A DNA stretch of 64,000 nt from Comamonadaceae bacterium UBA4962. GTDB taxonomy: Bacteria; Pseudomonadota; Gammaproteobacteria; Burkholderiales; Burkholderiaceae_C. The notes beneath the pieces were generated by a model. It was not told the origin of the DNA and ran no database searches. It was given only the letters and a program-made list of their open reading frames with translations. The translations under genes and the position numbers were made by a program. Below, in pieces: positions 32,861-40,917 of this stretch. The stretch's first letter is position 1. Every line of letters starts with the position of its first letter. The stretch spans positions 292,193-356,192 of the forward strand of contig DHAE01000023.1 of NCBI GenBank assembly GCA_002397315.1, in the 5' to 3' direction.

Positions 32861-34281
32861 GCCTTGGGCAGCTTCGCCGGCCGCTGCCAGTTCTCTTTGG
32901 TGATCTGCTTGCCACGCGCCACGCTCAGGGCACCCGCGGGCGTGCTCTTGGTGATCGTGGAGCCGCCGCCCACCGTGCCGCCCGCGCCGATGGTGACGGG
33001 TGCCACCAGCACGCAGTTGCTGCCGATGTGCACGTCGGCCTCGATCACCGTACGGTGCTTGTTCGCGCCGTCGTAGTTGGCGGTGATGCTGCCCGCGCCG
33101 TAGTTCACGCGCTCGCCCACCGTGGCATCGCCGAGGTAGGCGAGGTGGTTGGCCTTGGCCCCCTCGGCCAACTGCGAATTCTTCACTTCGACGAAGTTGC
33201 CGATGTGCACCTCGCGCCCCAGTCGCGCGCCGGGCCGCAGCCGCGCGAAGGGCCCGATGAGTGCGCCCTCGCCCACCTGCACGCCGGCCGGCTGCTCGCC
33301 GTCGATGTGGGTGTATGGATGGACCACGGCGCCGGCGGCGATGCGCGCGTTGGCGATGCTGCAGTGCGCGCCGATGCGCACGCCCTCGCCCAGCTCCACG
33401 CGTCCCGCGAAGATGCAGTTCACGTCGATCTCCACGTCCTGGCCGCAGGCGAGTTCGCCGCGCGCGCCGGTGCGCGGGTCGTCGCGCAGGTCGAAGCGCG
33501 CCGGGTCGGCCAGGCGCACGCCCTGCTCCATGAGCGCACGCGCCTGTCCGAGCTGGTGGGCCCGCTCCAGTTCGGCGAGTTGCAGCGGGCTGTTGACGCC
33601 GGCCACCTGCAGCGCGTCGGCGATGCGGTGCGCCACCACCGGCACGCCGTCGGCGACGGCCATGGCCACGATGTCGGTCAGGTAGTACTCGCCCTGTGCG
33701 TTGTCGTTGGTGAGGCGCGCCAGCCAGCCGGCCAGCAGCGCCGCGGGCACGGCCATGATGCCGCTGTAGACCTCGTCGATCGCGCGCTGCGCTTCGTTGG
33801 CATCCTTGTGCTCGACGATGCCGCGCACCGCGCCGTCGCCGCCGCGCACGATGCGGCCGTAGCCCGACGGGTCCGGCAGCGTCACGGTGAGCAGCGCGAG
33901 CCGCCCGCCCGCGCCCGCGGCCACGAGCGCCTGCAGGGTGTCCGCGCGCGTGAGCGGCACGTCGCCCGAGAGCACCACCACCATGCCGTCGCCTTCCAGC
34001 GCCGGCACCGCCTGCTGCACGGCATGGCCGGTGCCCAGTTGCGGCTCCTGTCGCACGCAGCGCACGTCCAGCCCATCGGCCGCGCGCCCGAGGAAGGCCT
34101 CCACCTCGGCGGCACCGTGGCCCGTCACGACGACGGCGCGCCGCGCCTGCAGGCCCCGCGCCTGGCCGAGCACGTGCCCCAGCAGCGGACGGCCCGCCAG
34201 GCGCTGCAGGACCTTGGGAATGCGGCTTTTCATGCGCGTGCCTTTGCCCGCGGCCATGATGATGACGTCCAGTGCGCTCAT
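32857..34281 (-). CDS. glmU: Bifunctional N-acetylglucosamine-1-P uridyltransferase / glucosamine-1-P acetyltransferase
   Basis: A 474-residue GlmU that makes UDP-GlcNAc. The N-terminal pyrophosphorylase has the nucleotide-binding IIMAAGKGTRMKSR at 7-20, then VVVLSGDVPLT and the EYYLTDIVAMA segment. The C-terminal left-handed beta-helix carries hexapeptide repeats and the acetyl-CoA site region (NYDGANKHRT, then GSNCVLVAPVTIG). Length and motifs are normal. The 174-base upstream gap to the FNR-like gene shows no clear element. A histidine kinase gene overlaps the stop codon. Confidence 0.97.
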   Translation of the reverse strand: MSALDVIIMAAGKGTRMKSRIPKVLQRLAGRPLLGHVLGQARGLQARRAVVVTGHGAAEVEAFLGRAADGLDVRCVRQEPQLGTGHAVQQAVPALEGDGMVVVLSGDVPLTRADTLQALVAAGAGGRLALLTVTLPDPSGYGRIVRGGDGAVRGIVEHKDANEAQRAIDEVYSGIMAVPAALLAGWLARLTNDNAQGEYYLTDIVAMAVADGVPVVAHRIADALQVAGVNSPLQLAELERAHQLGQARALMEQGVRLADPARFDLRDDPRTGARGELACGQDVEIDVNCIFAGRVELGEGVRIGAHCSIANARIAAGAVVHPYTHIDGEQPAGVQVGEGALIGPFARLRPGARLGREVHIGNFVEVKNSQLAEGAKANHLAYLGDATVGERVNYGAGSITANYDGANKHRTVIEADVHIGSNCVLVAPVTIGAGGTVGGGSTITKSTPAGALSVARGKQITKENWQRPAKLPKA

Positions 34282-34455
34282 GGGAAGATCGGAGAAGAGG
34301 ATGGGGACGGCCGATTATCCGCGTCCGCGGTCCGGTTCCGCGCACGGCCTACTGCGGATTCTCCATCGGAGCGAGAACCAGGCGCGAAGCCGCAGACAGT
34401 GCTGCCGCACGGCAAGGCGAAGCAACGCGGTGCTCGCTTGGATGGCGAATCCGTA

Positions 34456-35226
34456 TCAGAGCAATGGTACCGGCCGCGGTATGGCGTCGTAGTACTCGGC
34501 GATGCGCGCGAGCGCCCGGGGGTTGATCAGCCGCAACCGCCCGCCGGCGATTTCATGCAGGCCCATGTCGGCCAGCCGCCTGAGCGTCTTGTTGGTGTGC
34601 ACCAGCGACAGCCCCAGCGCATCCGCGATGTGCTGCTGGTTGATCGGGAACTCCACCGACCCGCCTTCCGCCAGCCCCAGCCGGTCCAGCCGCCGGTAGA
34701 GGTGCACCAGCAGCACGGCCACCCGCTCGATCGCGGTGCGCCGGCCGGCCGTGAGCAGGTTGTCGTCCACCATGCCCTCGCCCCGCGCGGCGAGCCACGT
34801 GACACCGTACGCTAGACGGGCATGCTCGCGGAACAGGGACCACAGCCCTTCGGTGTCGAAGGCGCAGAACGAGCAGTCCGTCACCGCCTCCACGCCGTGC
34901 AGCGCCGTGTCGGAGAACTCCTGCTGCAGTCCCACGAGGTCGCCGGGCAGCAGGAAGTTGAGGATCTGGCGTCGGCCGTCCGACAGCGTCTTGTACCGGA
35001 AGGCCCAGCCGCTGTAGAGCGTGTAGAGCCGGGCGCCCGTCTGCCGCTCACGGATCAGCGCCCCGCCCGCCGGCACCGATTCCACGCCGCAACGGTAGTC
35101 GTGGATGAAGTCCAGTTCCTGGTCGGTGACCGGGGTGAAGGCCTGGGTGCGCTGCCGCAGGCGGCAGGCATGGCAATCGCGCGGGGCCTCGTGAAAGGCC
35201 CGCGCGGAAACGGCATCAGTGGTCAT
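34456..35226 (-). CDS. Crp/Fnr-family regulator with partial FNR cysteine set
   Basis: A 256-residue Crp/Fnr protein: cyclic-nucleotide-binding-like beta roll (about 35-150), dimer helix and winged helix-turn-helix with HIADALGLSLVHTNKTLRRL. Cys18 and Cys21 and a Cys118/Cys121 pair align with E. coli FNR Cys20, Cys23 and Cys122, but the third N-terminal ligand (Cys29) is Thr27, so a normal [4Fe-4S] cluster is doubtful. Recognition-helix residues that in FNR read Glu/Ser/Arg differ, predicting a different half-site. It is divergent from a BLUF protein, with a 14-bp palindrome between them. A longer frame to 35322 lacks support. Confidence 0.85.
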   Translation of the reverse strand: MTTDAVSARAFHEAPRDCHACRLRQRTQAFTPVTDQELDFIHDYRCGVESVPAGGALIRERQTGARLYTLYSGWAFRYKTLSDGRRQILNFLLPGDLVGLQQEFSDTALHGVEAVTDCSFCAFDTEGLWSLFREHARLAYGVTWLAARGEGMVDDNLLTAGRRTAIERVAVLLVHLYRRLDRLGLAEGGSVEFPINQQHIADALGLSLVHTNKTLRRLADMGLHEIAGGRLRLINPRALARIAEYYDAIPRPVPLL

Positions 35227-35302
35227 GGGGCCAGGAATGCGGGAGTGGGTGGGAGAGGGCGAACGCGGCGGCGATTCTAGGCAATGGCCGGGCTGCCCCG
35301 CT

Positions 35303-35316
35303 ATGTCTTTTGACAT
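35303..35316. promoter_or_regulatory. Crp/Fnr-type palindrome ATGTC-N4-GACAT
   Basis: Five-base half-sites ATGTC and GACAT separated by TTTT give the 14-bp geometry of FNR/DNR sites but with other bases. It lies in the 127-base gap between the FNR-like gene and the BLUF gene. Its centre is 41.5 bases upstream of 35351, and a TAGAGT hexamer at 35339-35344 could be the -10 of a promoter starting there. Confidence 0.55.
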
Positions 35317-35353
35317 TGCCATGGCGTGCAGCGCGCCCTAGAGTGGGATCTTG

Positions 35354-35767
35354 ATGACCCTTTTTCCTCCTCCGGTGGCGGTGCCGCTCCACGAGGTGCT
35401 CTACGTCAGTACCCTGGCGCCTGGGCAACCCGTGGGCATCGTGGCCTCGATCGCCGCGCGTGCGCGCATGTCCAACATCCGCGATGGAATCACCGGCCTG
35501 CTGGTATTCGACGGCCAGCGCTTCTGCCAGCAGCTGGAAGGCCCGCGCGAATCCCTGGAACCGCTGCTGGAACGCATCCGGTCCGACCCGCGCCATACGC
35601 GCATGGAAGTGCTCCACGAGGCAGCGCTGTCCCGGCGCAGGTTCCAGCGCTTCAGCCTGGCGTTCAGCACGCTCGAGGACGAAGATGCCCTGCCACGCAT
35701 GGAATCGCTGCAGGGCGCGCAAGCGATGGCGGCTTTCGAGGCCCTCGCCATCGACCTGGAAATGTAG
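35354..35767 (+). CDS. Short BLUF blue-light sensor protein
   Basis: A 137-residue stand-alone BLUF (blue light using FAD) domain. The flavin-contacting residues have exactly the spacing of AppA: Tyr18, Asn42 and Gln60 correspond to Tyr21, Asn45 and Gln63, within VLYVST, RDGITGLLVF and FCQQLEG. The semi-conserved Trp/Met near the fifth strand are Phe/Leu here (RFQRFSLAF), which in other BLUF proteins changes the signalling state. No output domain is fused, so it must act on a partner; the divergent FNR-like regulator or the local diguanylate cyclase are candidates. A TTG codon directly precedes the ATG. Confidence 0.88.
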   Translation: MTLFPPPVAVPLHEVLYVSTLAPGQPVGIVASIAARARMSNIRDGITGLLVFDGQRFCQQLEGPRESLEPLLERIRSDPRHTRMEVLHEAALSRRRFQRFSLAFSTLEDEDALPRMESLQGAQAMAAFEALAIDLEM

Positions 35768-35796
35768 TTACGCCGGGTCGCTCGGCGTCAGCCGTT

Positions 35797-36168
35797 TCAG
35801 GCGCAGCAGGCCGGGCCGCGGGCCAGGGCAGCGCCCTGCACGGCCGCCTCGCCCTTCGCGGCGCGCGACGCCTCGAAACGGTACTGCACCGGCTCCTTGC
35901 CCAGCGGCTCGATCACGGCATGCTGGCCCGCAGCGATCCAGAGGGTCTGGCCGGCCTGCAGGAAGATGTCGCCCGCGGCAAGATCGCAGGCACCGTCGGG
36001 GCCACCATCCATCGTCACCCACACCCGGCCCGAGGCGATGCGCAGCGCCATCGGGGCACGCGGGCGCAGGCTGTGCGCGCAACCGGCGTCCAGCCGGTGC
36101 ACATCCGCCCCGGAAGAGCGCTCCCGTGCGGACGATTGTTGAAAATTCAGAACGTGTGATGCAGACAT
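35797..36168 (-). CDS. DUF2917 domain protein (copy 1)
   Basis: A 123-residue protein of the DUF2917 family, a small cupin-like beta fold found in Proteobacteria. The core runs from LRIASGRVWVTMDGG through DIFLQAGQTLWIAAGQHAVIEPL. Its function is unknown. The start MSASHVL is preferred to a longer frame. It is the second of two tandem DUF2917 genes on the minus strand, and the stop codon is 29 bases from the convergent BLUF stop codon. A Cys pair closes the protein (GPACCA). Confidence 0.78.
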   Translation of the reverse strand: MSASHVLNFQQSSARERSSGADVHRLDAGCAHSLRPRAPMALRIASGRVWVTMDGGPDGACDLAAGDIFLQAGQTLWIAAGQHAVIEPLGKEPVQYRFEASRAAKGEAAVQGAALARGPACCA

Positions 36169-36305
36169 CGCTATCCCCTGGTTAACCCTGATTTCTGGCC
36201 ATTGTGCTTTCGGGACGGCGCATGCGTCCAATGAAGAGCACTCCAGCTACCCATGCAGTTTTCGCATCAATGCGCAAACGCTCGCGATTCGATGCAAAAG
36301 GCTCA

Positions 36306-36815
36306 TCAATGCCCCGGGGCAGCGCGCCCCTGGACCGGCCGGCCTGCCGCACAGGCGACCAATGCGCGGCACAGCGCCGCGCAGGCGACCGCCAGCGCCG
36401 CATGGGCACGGAGCACGTCGCCCAGGGAGGCGGCAAGCGCGATGCCCGCCGACCTCACGGCCGAGGCACGCGAAGGCCAGGACAGGTGTGCATGCTCCGG
36501 GATCTCCACCCAGTCGAATGCCACCGCTTGCGGGCCACGGCCGCTGCGGGTCCACGGCTCCATCACGGCATGCTGCCCCGGCCTGAGCGCGCATGTACCG
36601 CCCGCTTCCAGGAAGCGGTCGGTTCCGCAGCCCCCCGGCCCGGACACCGTGAGCCATACCGCCCCGCAGTGGATGGACAGCACGCCTGCCCGCCGAGGCC
36701 GCAGTCCCATGGCCTCACCGCATGCGAGGCGCCAACGGCCGGCCTGCGCATGGCCGGACACACGGCGACTTGCACCGAGGCATTGTTGCGAATGCGGAAC
36801 GGTTGGGGTGTGCAT
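36306..36815 (-). CDS. DUF2917 domain protein (copy 2)
   Basis: A 169-residue paralogue of the downstream DUF2917 gene. The shared core is GVLSIHCGAVWLTVSG to RPGQHAVMEPW, including the GQHAV motif present in both copies. A further 60-residue C-terminal extension (about 108-169) is Ala/Cys-rich and partly hydrophobic (AALAVACAALCRALVAC), perhaps a membrane-associated helix. It is divergent from a LysR gene. The leader contains an 8-bp complement to the ribosome-binding region (see the regulatory entry). Confidence 0.72.
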   Translation of the reverse strand: MHTPTVPHSQQCLGASRRVSGHAQAGRWRLACGEAMGLRPRRAGVLSIHCGAVWLTVSGPGGCGTDRFLEAGGTCALRPGQHAVMEPWTRSGRGPQAVAFDWVEIPEHAHLSWPSRASAVRSAGIALAASLGDVLRAHAALAVACAALCRALVACAAGRPVQGRAAPGH

Positions 36816-36818
36816 GGT

Positions 36819-36861
36819 GAAACTCCTCGGGCCCTCAAGCCTTTGACATGAAAGGAGTTTC
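36819..36861 (-). promoter_or_regulatory. Possible SD-sequestering helix in leader of DUF2917 copy 2
   Basis: On the minus strand GAAACTCC (36854-36861) is perfectly complementary to GGAGTTTC (36819-36826), which contains the GGAG ribosome-binding site just before the start codon. The loop is 27 bases. If transcription starts upstream, the mRNA could hide its own ribosome-binding site. Confidence 0.4.
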
Positions 36862-36946
36862 TTTCCTTACCCATGCCTCGGTCCAATGAAAACGCGGCCA
36901 TAATTTCATGCGCCGCCTTCATCAATGCCTTTTGCATTCCCGCCGC

Positions 36947-37939
36947 ATGAGCCTTCCCGCCCCCGTCGTCCACCTGCGCACCCGGCCCGTCGCGGTCGGG
37001 CACTGGCGCGCCTTCCTGGCCGTGGCCAGGCACCTCAATTTCCGCGCCGCCGCGGAAGAACTGTCGCTGACCCAGTCGGCCGTGAGCCGGCAGATCCAGG
37101 CGCTGGAAGACGAAGTGGGCGTGCCGCTCTTCCTGCGGCATACGCGGGCGGTGGAACTCACCAGCGCGGGCGCGCAGCTACAGCGCGCGGTGGCCCCGGC
37201 GCTGGAGCGCGTCGATGCCAGCGTGCGCCTCGTGCGCCAGACGGCCGGGCGCAAGAGCGTGGCGATCACCACCTGGGCGAGCTTCGCGTCCATGTGGCTG
37301 ATTCCGCGCATGGAGGAATTCCAGCGCGACAACCCCGACATCGACATCCGCATCGACGCGAGCGATCTGCCCGTCGACCTGGAAACCGCCGACGTCGACC
37401 TCGCGCTGCGCTATGCCGCGCCGGGCTCGCAGGTGTACGGTGCGCAGCGGCTGTTCGGCGAGCAGCTCGCAGTGGTGGCGAGCCCCTGGCTGCTCAAGAG
37501 CGGGCCGCCGATCCGCAAACCCGCCGACGTGGCGCAGTTCACGCTCATCGAGGCGGGCGACGCGCACCGCACCATGCACCTCGAATGGCTGACGTGGCGG
37601 CGCTGGTTCGAGCAGAACGGCCAGGACAAGCTGCAGCCCAAGCGGTGGCTGTACTTCAACTACGCCCACCAGATCGTGCAGGCCGCGCTCACGGGCCAGG
37701 GGCTGGCCCTCGCGCGCATGCCGCTCATCGCCGACGCCCTGGCGACCGGCGACCTCGTCGAGGTGCTGCCCGGCTACCGGCTGGACTCGCCGCTGGTGTA
37801 CTGGCTGATGGTGGGGCCGCGCAGCGGCCAGCGCCCGGAGATCAAGTCCTTCTGCGCATGGCTGCTGCGCGAGGCACAGCTCACGCGCGAGGCCGTCGGC
37901 GAGGTGCCGGACCCGGACCTCAACGACGACCTGGGCTGA
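36947..37939 (+). CDS. LysR-family regulator, GcvA-like
   Basis: A 330-residue LysR regulator of the GcvA subgroup: the helix-turn-helix WRAFLAVARHLNFRAAAEEL with SLTQSAVSRQIQALED is followed by an effector domain containing the subgroup-typical ITTWASFASMWLIPRMEEF and ADVDLALRYA. It is divergent from the two DUF2917 genes, an arrangement that recurs in Burkholderiales and suggests that it controls them. An upstream in-frame start at 36908 would add 13 residues. Confidence 0.86.
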   Translation: MSLPAPVVHLRTRPVAVGHWRAFLAVARHLNFRAAAEELSLTQSAVSRQIQALEDEVGVPLFLRHTRAVELTSAGAQLQRAVAPALERVDASVRLVRQTAGRKSVAITTWASFASMWLIPRMEEFQRDNPDIDIRIDASDLPVDLETADVDLALRYAAPGSQVYGAQRLFGEQLAVVASPWLLKSGPPIRKPADVAQFTLIEAGDAHRTMHLEWLTWRRWFEQNGQDKLQPKRWLYFNYAHQIVQAALTGQGLALARMPLIADALATGDLVEVLPGYRLDSPLVYWLMVGPRSGQRPEIKSFCAWLLREAQLTREAVGEVPDPDLNDDLG

Positions 37940-37950
37940 GCTTCAGCCGC

Positions 37951-39183
37951 TCAAGCCAATGTGACGCGGGCGAACTTGCGCTTGCCCACCTGCACCACGT
38001 ACGTGCCGGCCTCCAGCTTCAGGCCGCGGTCGCTCACCACGCTGCCCTCCACGCGCACGCCGCCGCCGTCGATCAGGCGGTTGGCCTCGCTCGTGGACGG
38101 TGCCAGGTTGGCCTGCTTGAGCAGCGCGCCGATGCCCAGCGGGGCGCCACCCAAAGACACCTCGGGAATGTCCTCGGGCACGCCGCCCTTGCTGCGGTTC
38201 ATGAAGTCCGCCTCGGCGGCATCGGCCGCAGCGGCGCTGTGGAAGCGCGCGGTGATTTCCTTGGCGAGCATCACCTTGGCGTCCTTGGGGTTGCGCCCGC
38301 CCTCCACTTCCTGGCGCAGCGCGGCGATCTCGGCCAGCGACTTGAACGACAGCAGCGTGTACCAGTCCCACATCAGCGTGTCGGAAATCGACAGCACCTT
38401 GGCGAACATGGTGTTGGGATCTTCGGTGATGCCGATGTAGTTGTTCTTCGACTTGGACATCTTGTCCACGCCGTCCAGGCCCACCAGCAGCGGCATCGTC
38501 AGGATGCACTGCGGCTCCTGGCCGTACTCCTGCTGCAGGTGGCGGCCCATCAGCAGGTTGAACTTCTGATCGGTGCCGCCCAGCTCCAGGTCGCTCTTCA
38601 AGGCGACCGAGTCGTAGCCCTGCAGCAGCGGGTAGAGGAATTCGTGCAGGCTGATCGAGCTGCCGTCCGTGAAGCGCTGGTGGAAATCGTTGCGCTCCAT
38701 CATGCGGGCCACGGTGTACTTGGCCGCCAGCTGGATCATGCCGGCCGCGCCCAGCGGCGCGCACCATTCGCTGTTGTAGCGGATCTCGGTCTTCGCCGGA
38801 TCCAGCACCATGCTCGCCTGCCGGTAGTACGTCTCTGCATTCGCCTTGATCTGCTCCGGCGTGAGCGGCGGGCGCGTGGAGTTGCGGCCGGACGGATCGC
38901 CGATCAGCGTGGTGAAGTCGCCGATCAGGAAGATCACCTGGTGGCCCAGGTCCTGCAGCTGGCGCATCTTGTTGAGCACCACCGTGTGGCCGATGTGGAT
39001 GTCGGGCGCCGTGGGGTCCAGACCCAGCTTGATGCGCAGCGGCACGCCCGTCGCCTCCGAGCGGGCCAGCTTGCGCGTCCACTCCTCGCGCGGCAGCAAT
39101 TCCTCGGCCCCGCGCAACGACACCTCCAGCGCCCGTCCTACACCATCGGTGACCGGGAATGTTGTAACAGCGGATTGATTCAT
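37951..39183 (-). CDS. tyrS: Tyrosyl-tRNA synthetase
   Basis: A 410-residue class I tyrosyl-tRNA synthetase that charges tRNA-Tyr. The HIGH motif is in DIHIGHTVV, the KMSKS motif is intact (DKMSKSKNN), the tyrosine pocket includes QGYDSVAL and GGTDQKFN, and a C-terminal S4-type RNA-binding domain contains EANRLIDGGGVRVEG. The start at MNQSAV is chosen over a longer frame. It is divergent from an M23 peptidase gene, an order common in Comamonadaceae. Confidence 0.96.
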   Translation of the reverse strand: MNQSAVTTFPVTDGVGRALEVSLRGAEELLPREEWTRKLARSEATGVPLRIKLGLDPTAPDIHIGHTVVLNKMRQLQDLGHQVIFLIGDFTTLIGDPSGRNSTRPPLTPEQIKANAETYYRQASMVLDPAKTEIRYNSEWCAPLGAAGMIQLAAKYTVARMMERNDFHQRFTDGSSISLHEFLYPLLQGYDSVALKSDLELGGTDQKFNLLMGRHLQQEYGQEPQCILTMPLLVGLDGVDKMSKSKNNYIGITEDPNTMFAKVLSISDTLMWDWYTLLSFKSLAEIAALRQEVEGGRNPKDAKVMLAKEITARFHSAAAADAAEADFMNRSKGGVPEDIPEVSLGGAPLGIGALLKQANLAPSTSEANRLIDGGGVRVEGSVVSDRGLKLEAGTYVVQVGKRKFARVTLA

Positions 39184-39252
39184 AAGGGTTTTACGGGGTT
39201 CGCCAAGTAGGTCGGTGGCTATACTTCCTGCCACCTTTGCAGCGGAATTCTA

Positions 39253-40728
39253 GTGCGCCCGCCGGCTCCGCCTTCCGGCCCGGCGCCCACCCCCGCTGCG
39301 ACCACAGACACTCCGCGCATGCCGCCCTTCCGGGCCTGCATGCGCTTCACCCTGGGGTACAGACTCTTGAACAACGGCTTGACATCCGCCGGCCTCGCAT
39401 TGCTGGACCGGCTCTCGCGTTTCGCCCAGACCCATCCCAAGCGCATCACCGCCGCCGTCGCGGCCGTCCTGCTCACCGGCGGAGGTGGCGCCTTCGCCGT
39501 GGCGTCGTTCGCACCCGATCCGGGCGACCTGCCCCGCACGATCGTCGAGTACCCCGTCGAGTCCCTCGCGGCCGACCAGCCGCTCTCCGCGCTGGTGGAC
39601 ATTCCCAGCTATTCCCTCTACCGCACCGACCAGACGCGCAGCAGCGACACGGCCGAGGCCATCCTGCAGCGCCTGGGCGTGGCCGATCCCGAGGCCGCAG
39701 CCTTCCTGCGCGGCGACGGGCAGGTGCGCCAGAACCTGCTGGGACGCGGCGGCCGTTCGGTCTCCGCCGAGACCACCGACGACCACCGCCTCGTGAAGCT
39801 CACCGCCCGCTGGGTGCAGGACGACAGCGGCAACTTCCGCCGCCTCGTGGTCGAGCGCCAGGGCGGCACGTTCGCCTCGCGCATCGAGACGGCACCCCTC
39901 ACCGTGGGCAACCGCCTGGCCGGCGGCATCATCCGCAGCTCGCTGTTCGCGGCCACCGATGCCTCCAACATCCCGGACGGCGTGGCCATCCAGCTCGCGG
40001 AAGTCTTCTCCAGCAACATCGATTTCCACCGCGCGCTGCGCAAGGAAGACCGCTTCTCGGTGGTGTACGAAACGCTCGAAGCCGACGGCGAGCCGCTGCG
40101 CAGCGGCCGCGTGCTGAGCGCCGAGTTCCACAACAACGGCAAGACCTACGACGCCGTCTGGTTCCAGGAGTCCGGCGCCACCAAGGGCGCCTACTACACG
40201 CTCGAGGGCGAGAGCATGCGCCGCGCCTATCTCACCTCGCCGGTGGAGTTCTCGCGCGTGACCAGCGGCTTCAAGATGCGCTTCCACCCGATCCTGCAGA
40301 AGTGGCGCGCCCACCTCGGCACGGACTTCGCGGCGCCCACCGGCACGGCCGTGCGCACGGTCGGCGACGGCACGGTGGAGTTCGCGGGCGTGCAGAACGG
40401 CTATGGCAACGTCGTCTACGTGCAGCACCGCAACCAGCACGTCACGGTGTATGCCCACCTGAGCCGCGTGGACGTGCGCAAGGGCCAGTCGGTGGAGCAG
40501 GGCCAGACCATCGGCGCCGTCGGCGCCACGGGCTGGGCCACGGGCCCCCACCTGCATTTCGAATTCCGCGTGAACGGCCAGCACCAGGATCCGATGACCA
40601 TCGCGCAGCAGAGCGAGGCCGCCCAGCCCGTGTCCGCCGCGTCGCGCGCCGCCTTCGCACGTCTCGCCTCCAACATGCGCGTGCAGCTGTCGGCCGCGTC
40701 GCAGGTGTTGCAGGCGAGCGCGCAATAA
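39253..40728 (+). CDS. M23-family peptidoglycan endopeptidase
   Basis: A cell-wall metallopeptidase of up to 491 residues, anchored by an N-terminal membrane helix (about 60-82, ITAAVAAVLLTGGGGAFAVA). A long middle region with an OapA/LysM-like part precedes the lysostaphin-type M23 domain, whose zinc ligands lie in FKMRFHPILQKWRAHLGTDF and HLHFEFRVNG. It resembles MepM, which cuts D-Ala-mDAP cross-links to let the wall expand. The start is uncertain: GTG 39253 is used, but ATG 39319 or 39340 may be real. anmK follows, linking murein turnover with recycling. Confidence 0.88.
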   Translation: MRPPAPPSGPAPTPAATTDTPRMPPFRACMRFTLGYRLLNNGLTSAGLALLDRLSRFAQTHPKRITAAVAAVLLTGGGGAFAVASFAPDPGDLPRTIVEYPVESLAADQPLSALVDIPSYSLYRTDQTRSSDTAEAILQRLGVADPEAAAFLRGDGQVRQNLLGRGGRSVSAETTDDHRLVKLTARWVQDDSGNFRRLVVERQGGTFASRIETAPLTVGNRLAGGIIRSSLFAATDASNIPDGVAIQLAEVFSSNIDFHRALRKEDRFSVVYETLEADGEPLRSGRVLSAEFHNNGKTYDAVWFQESGATKGAYYTLEGESMRRAYLTSPVEFSRVTSGFKMRFHPILQKWRAHLGTDFAAPTGTAVRTVGDGTVEFAGVQNGYGNVVYVQHRNQHVTVYAHLSRVDVRKGQSVEQGQTIGAVGATGWATGPHLHFEFRVNGQHQDPMTIAQQSEAAQPVSAASRAAFARLASNMRVQLSAASQVLQASAQ

Positions 40729-40734
40729 CAGGGT

Positions 40735-40850
40735 ACATCCCCCTGAGCGGCTGCGCCGCTTCCCCCTTCTCTCGGCTTCGCCGGGAAGGGGGACGACGCC
40801 TACGGCCCGGCGGAGCCGGTTCCGTGGCGTCTGCTGGCGTGGGGCCGCGG
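40735..40850 (+). repeat. Dispersed repeat, copy A
   Basis: A 116-bp GC-rich element beginning ACATCCCCCTGA, containing ACTT-like inverted arms (TTCCCCCTTCTCTCG ... GGGAAGGGGGA) and the block GGCCCGGCGGAGCCGGTTCC. It starts 6 bases after the peptidase stop codon. A homologous copy in the matching relative orientation lies after ahcY (52446-52562). Confidence 0.8.
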
Positions 40851-40863
40851 TGGCTTTGAGGCC

Positions 40864-40888
40864 GCGGGCTGGTTCTGCCCCGCTTTTT
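40864..40888 (+). terminator. Probable intrinsic terminator after M23 peptidase
   Basis: A GCGGG/CCCGC stem with a 10-base loop is followed at once by five T residues (40884-40888). It lies at the end of the repeat-containing gap and 30 bases before anmK. The stem is short. Confidence 0.45.
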
Positions 40889-40917
40889 CATCGCACCTCT
40901 CTCTTCCCTAGTCGCTT

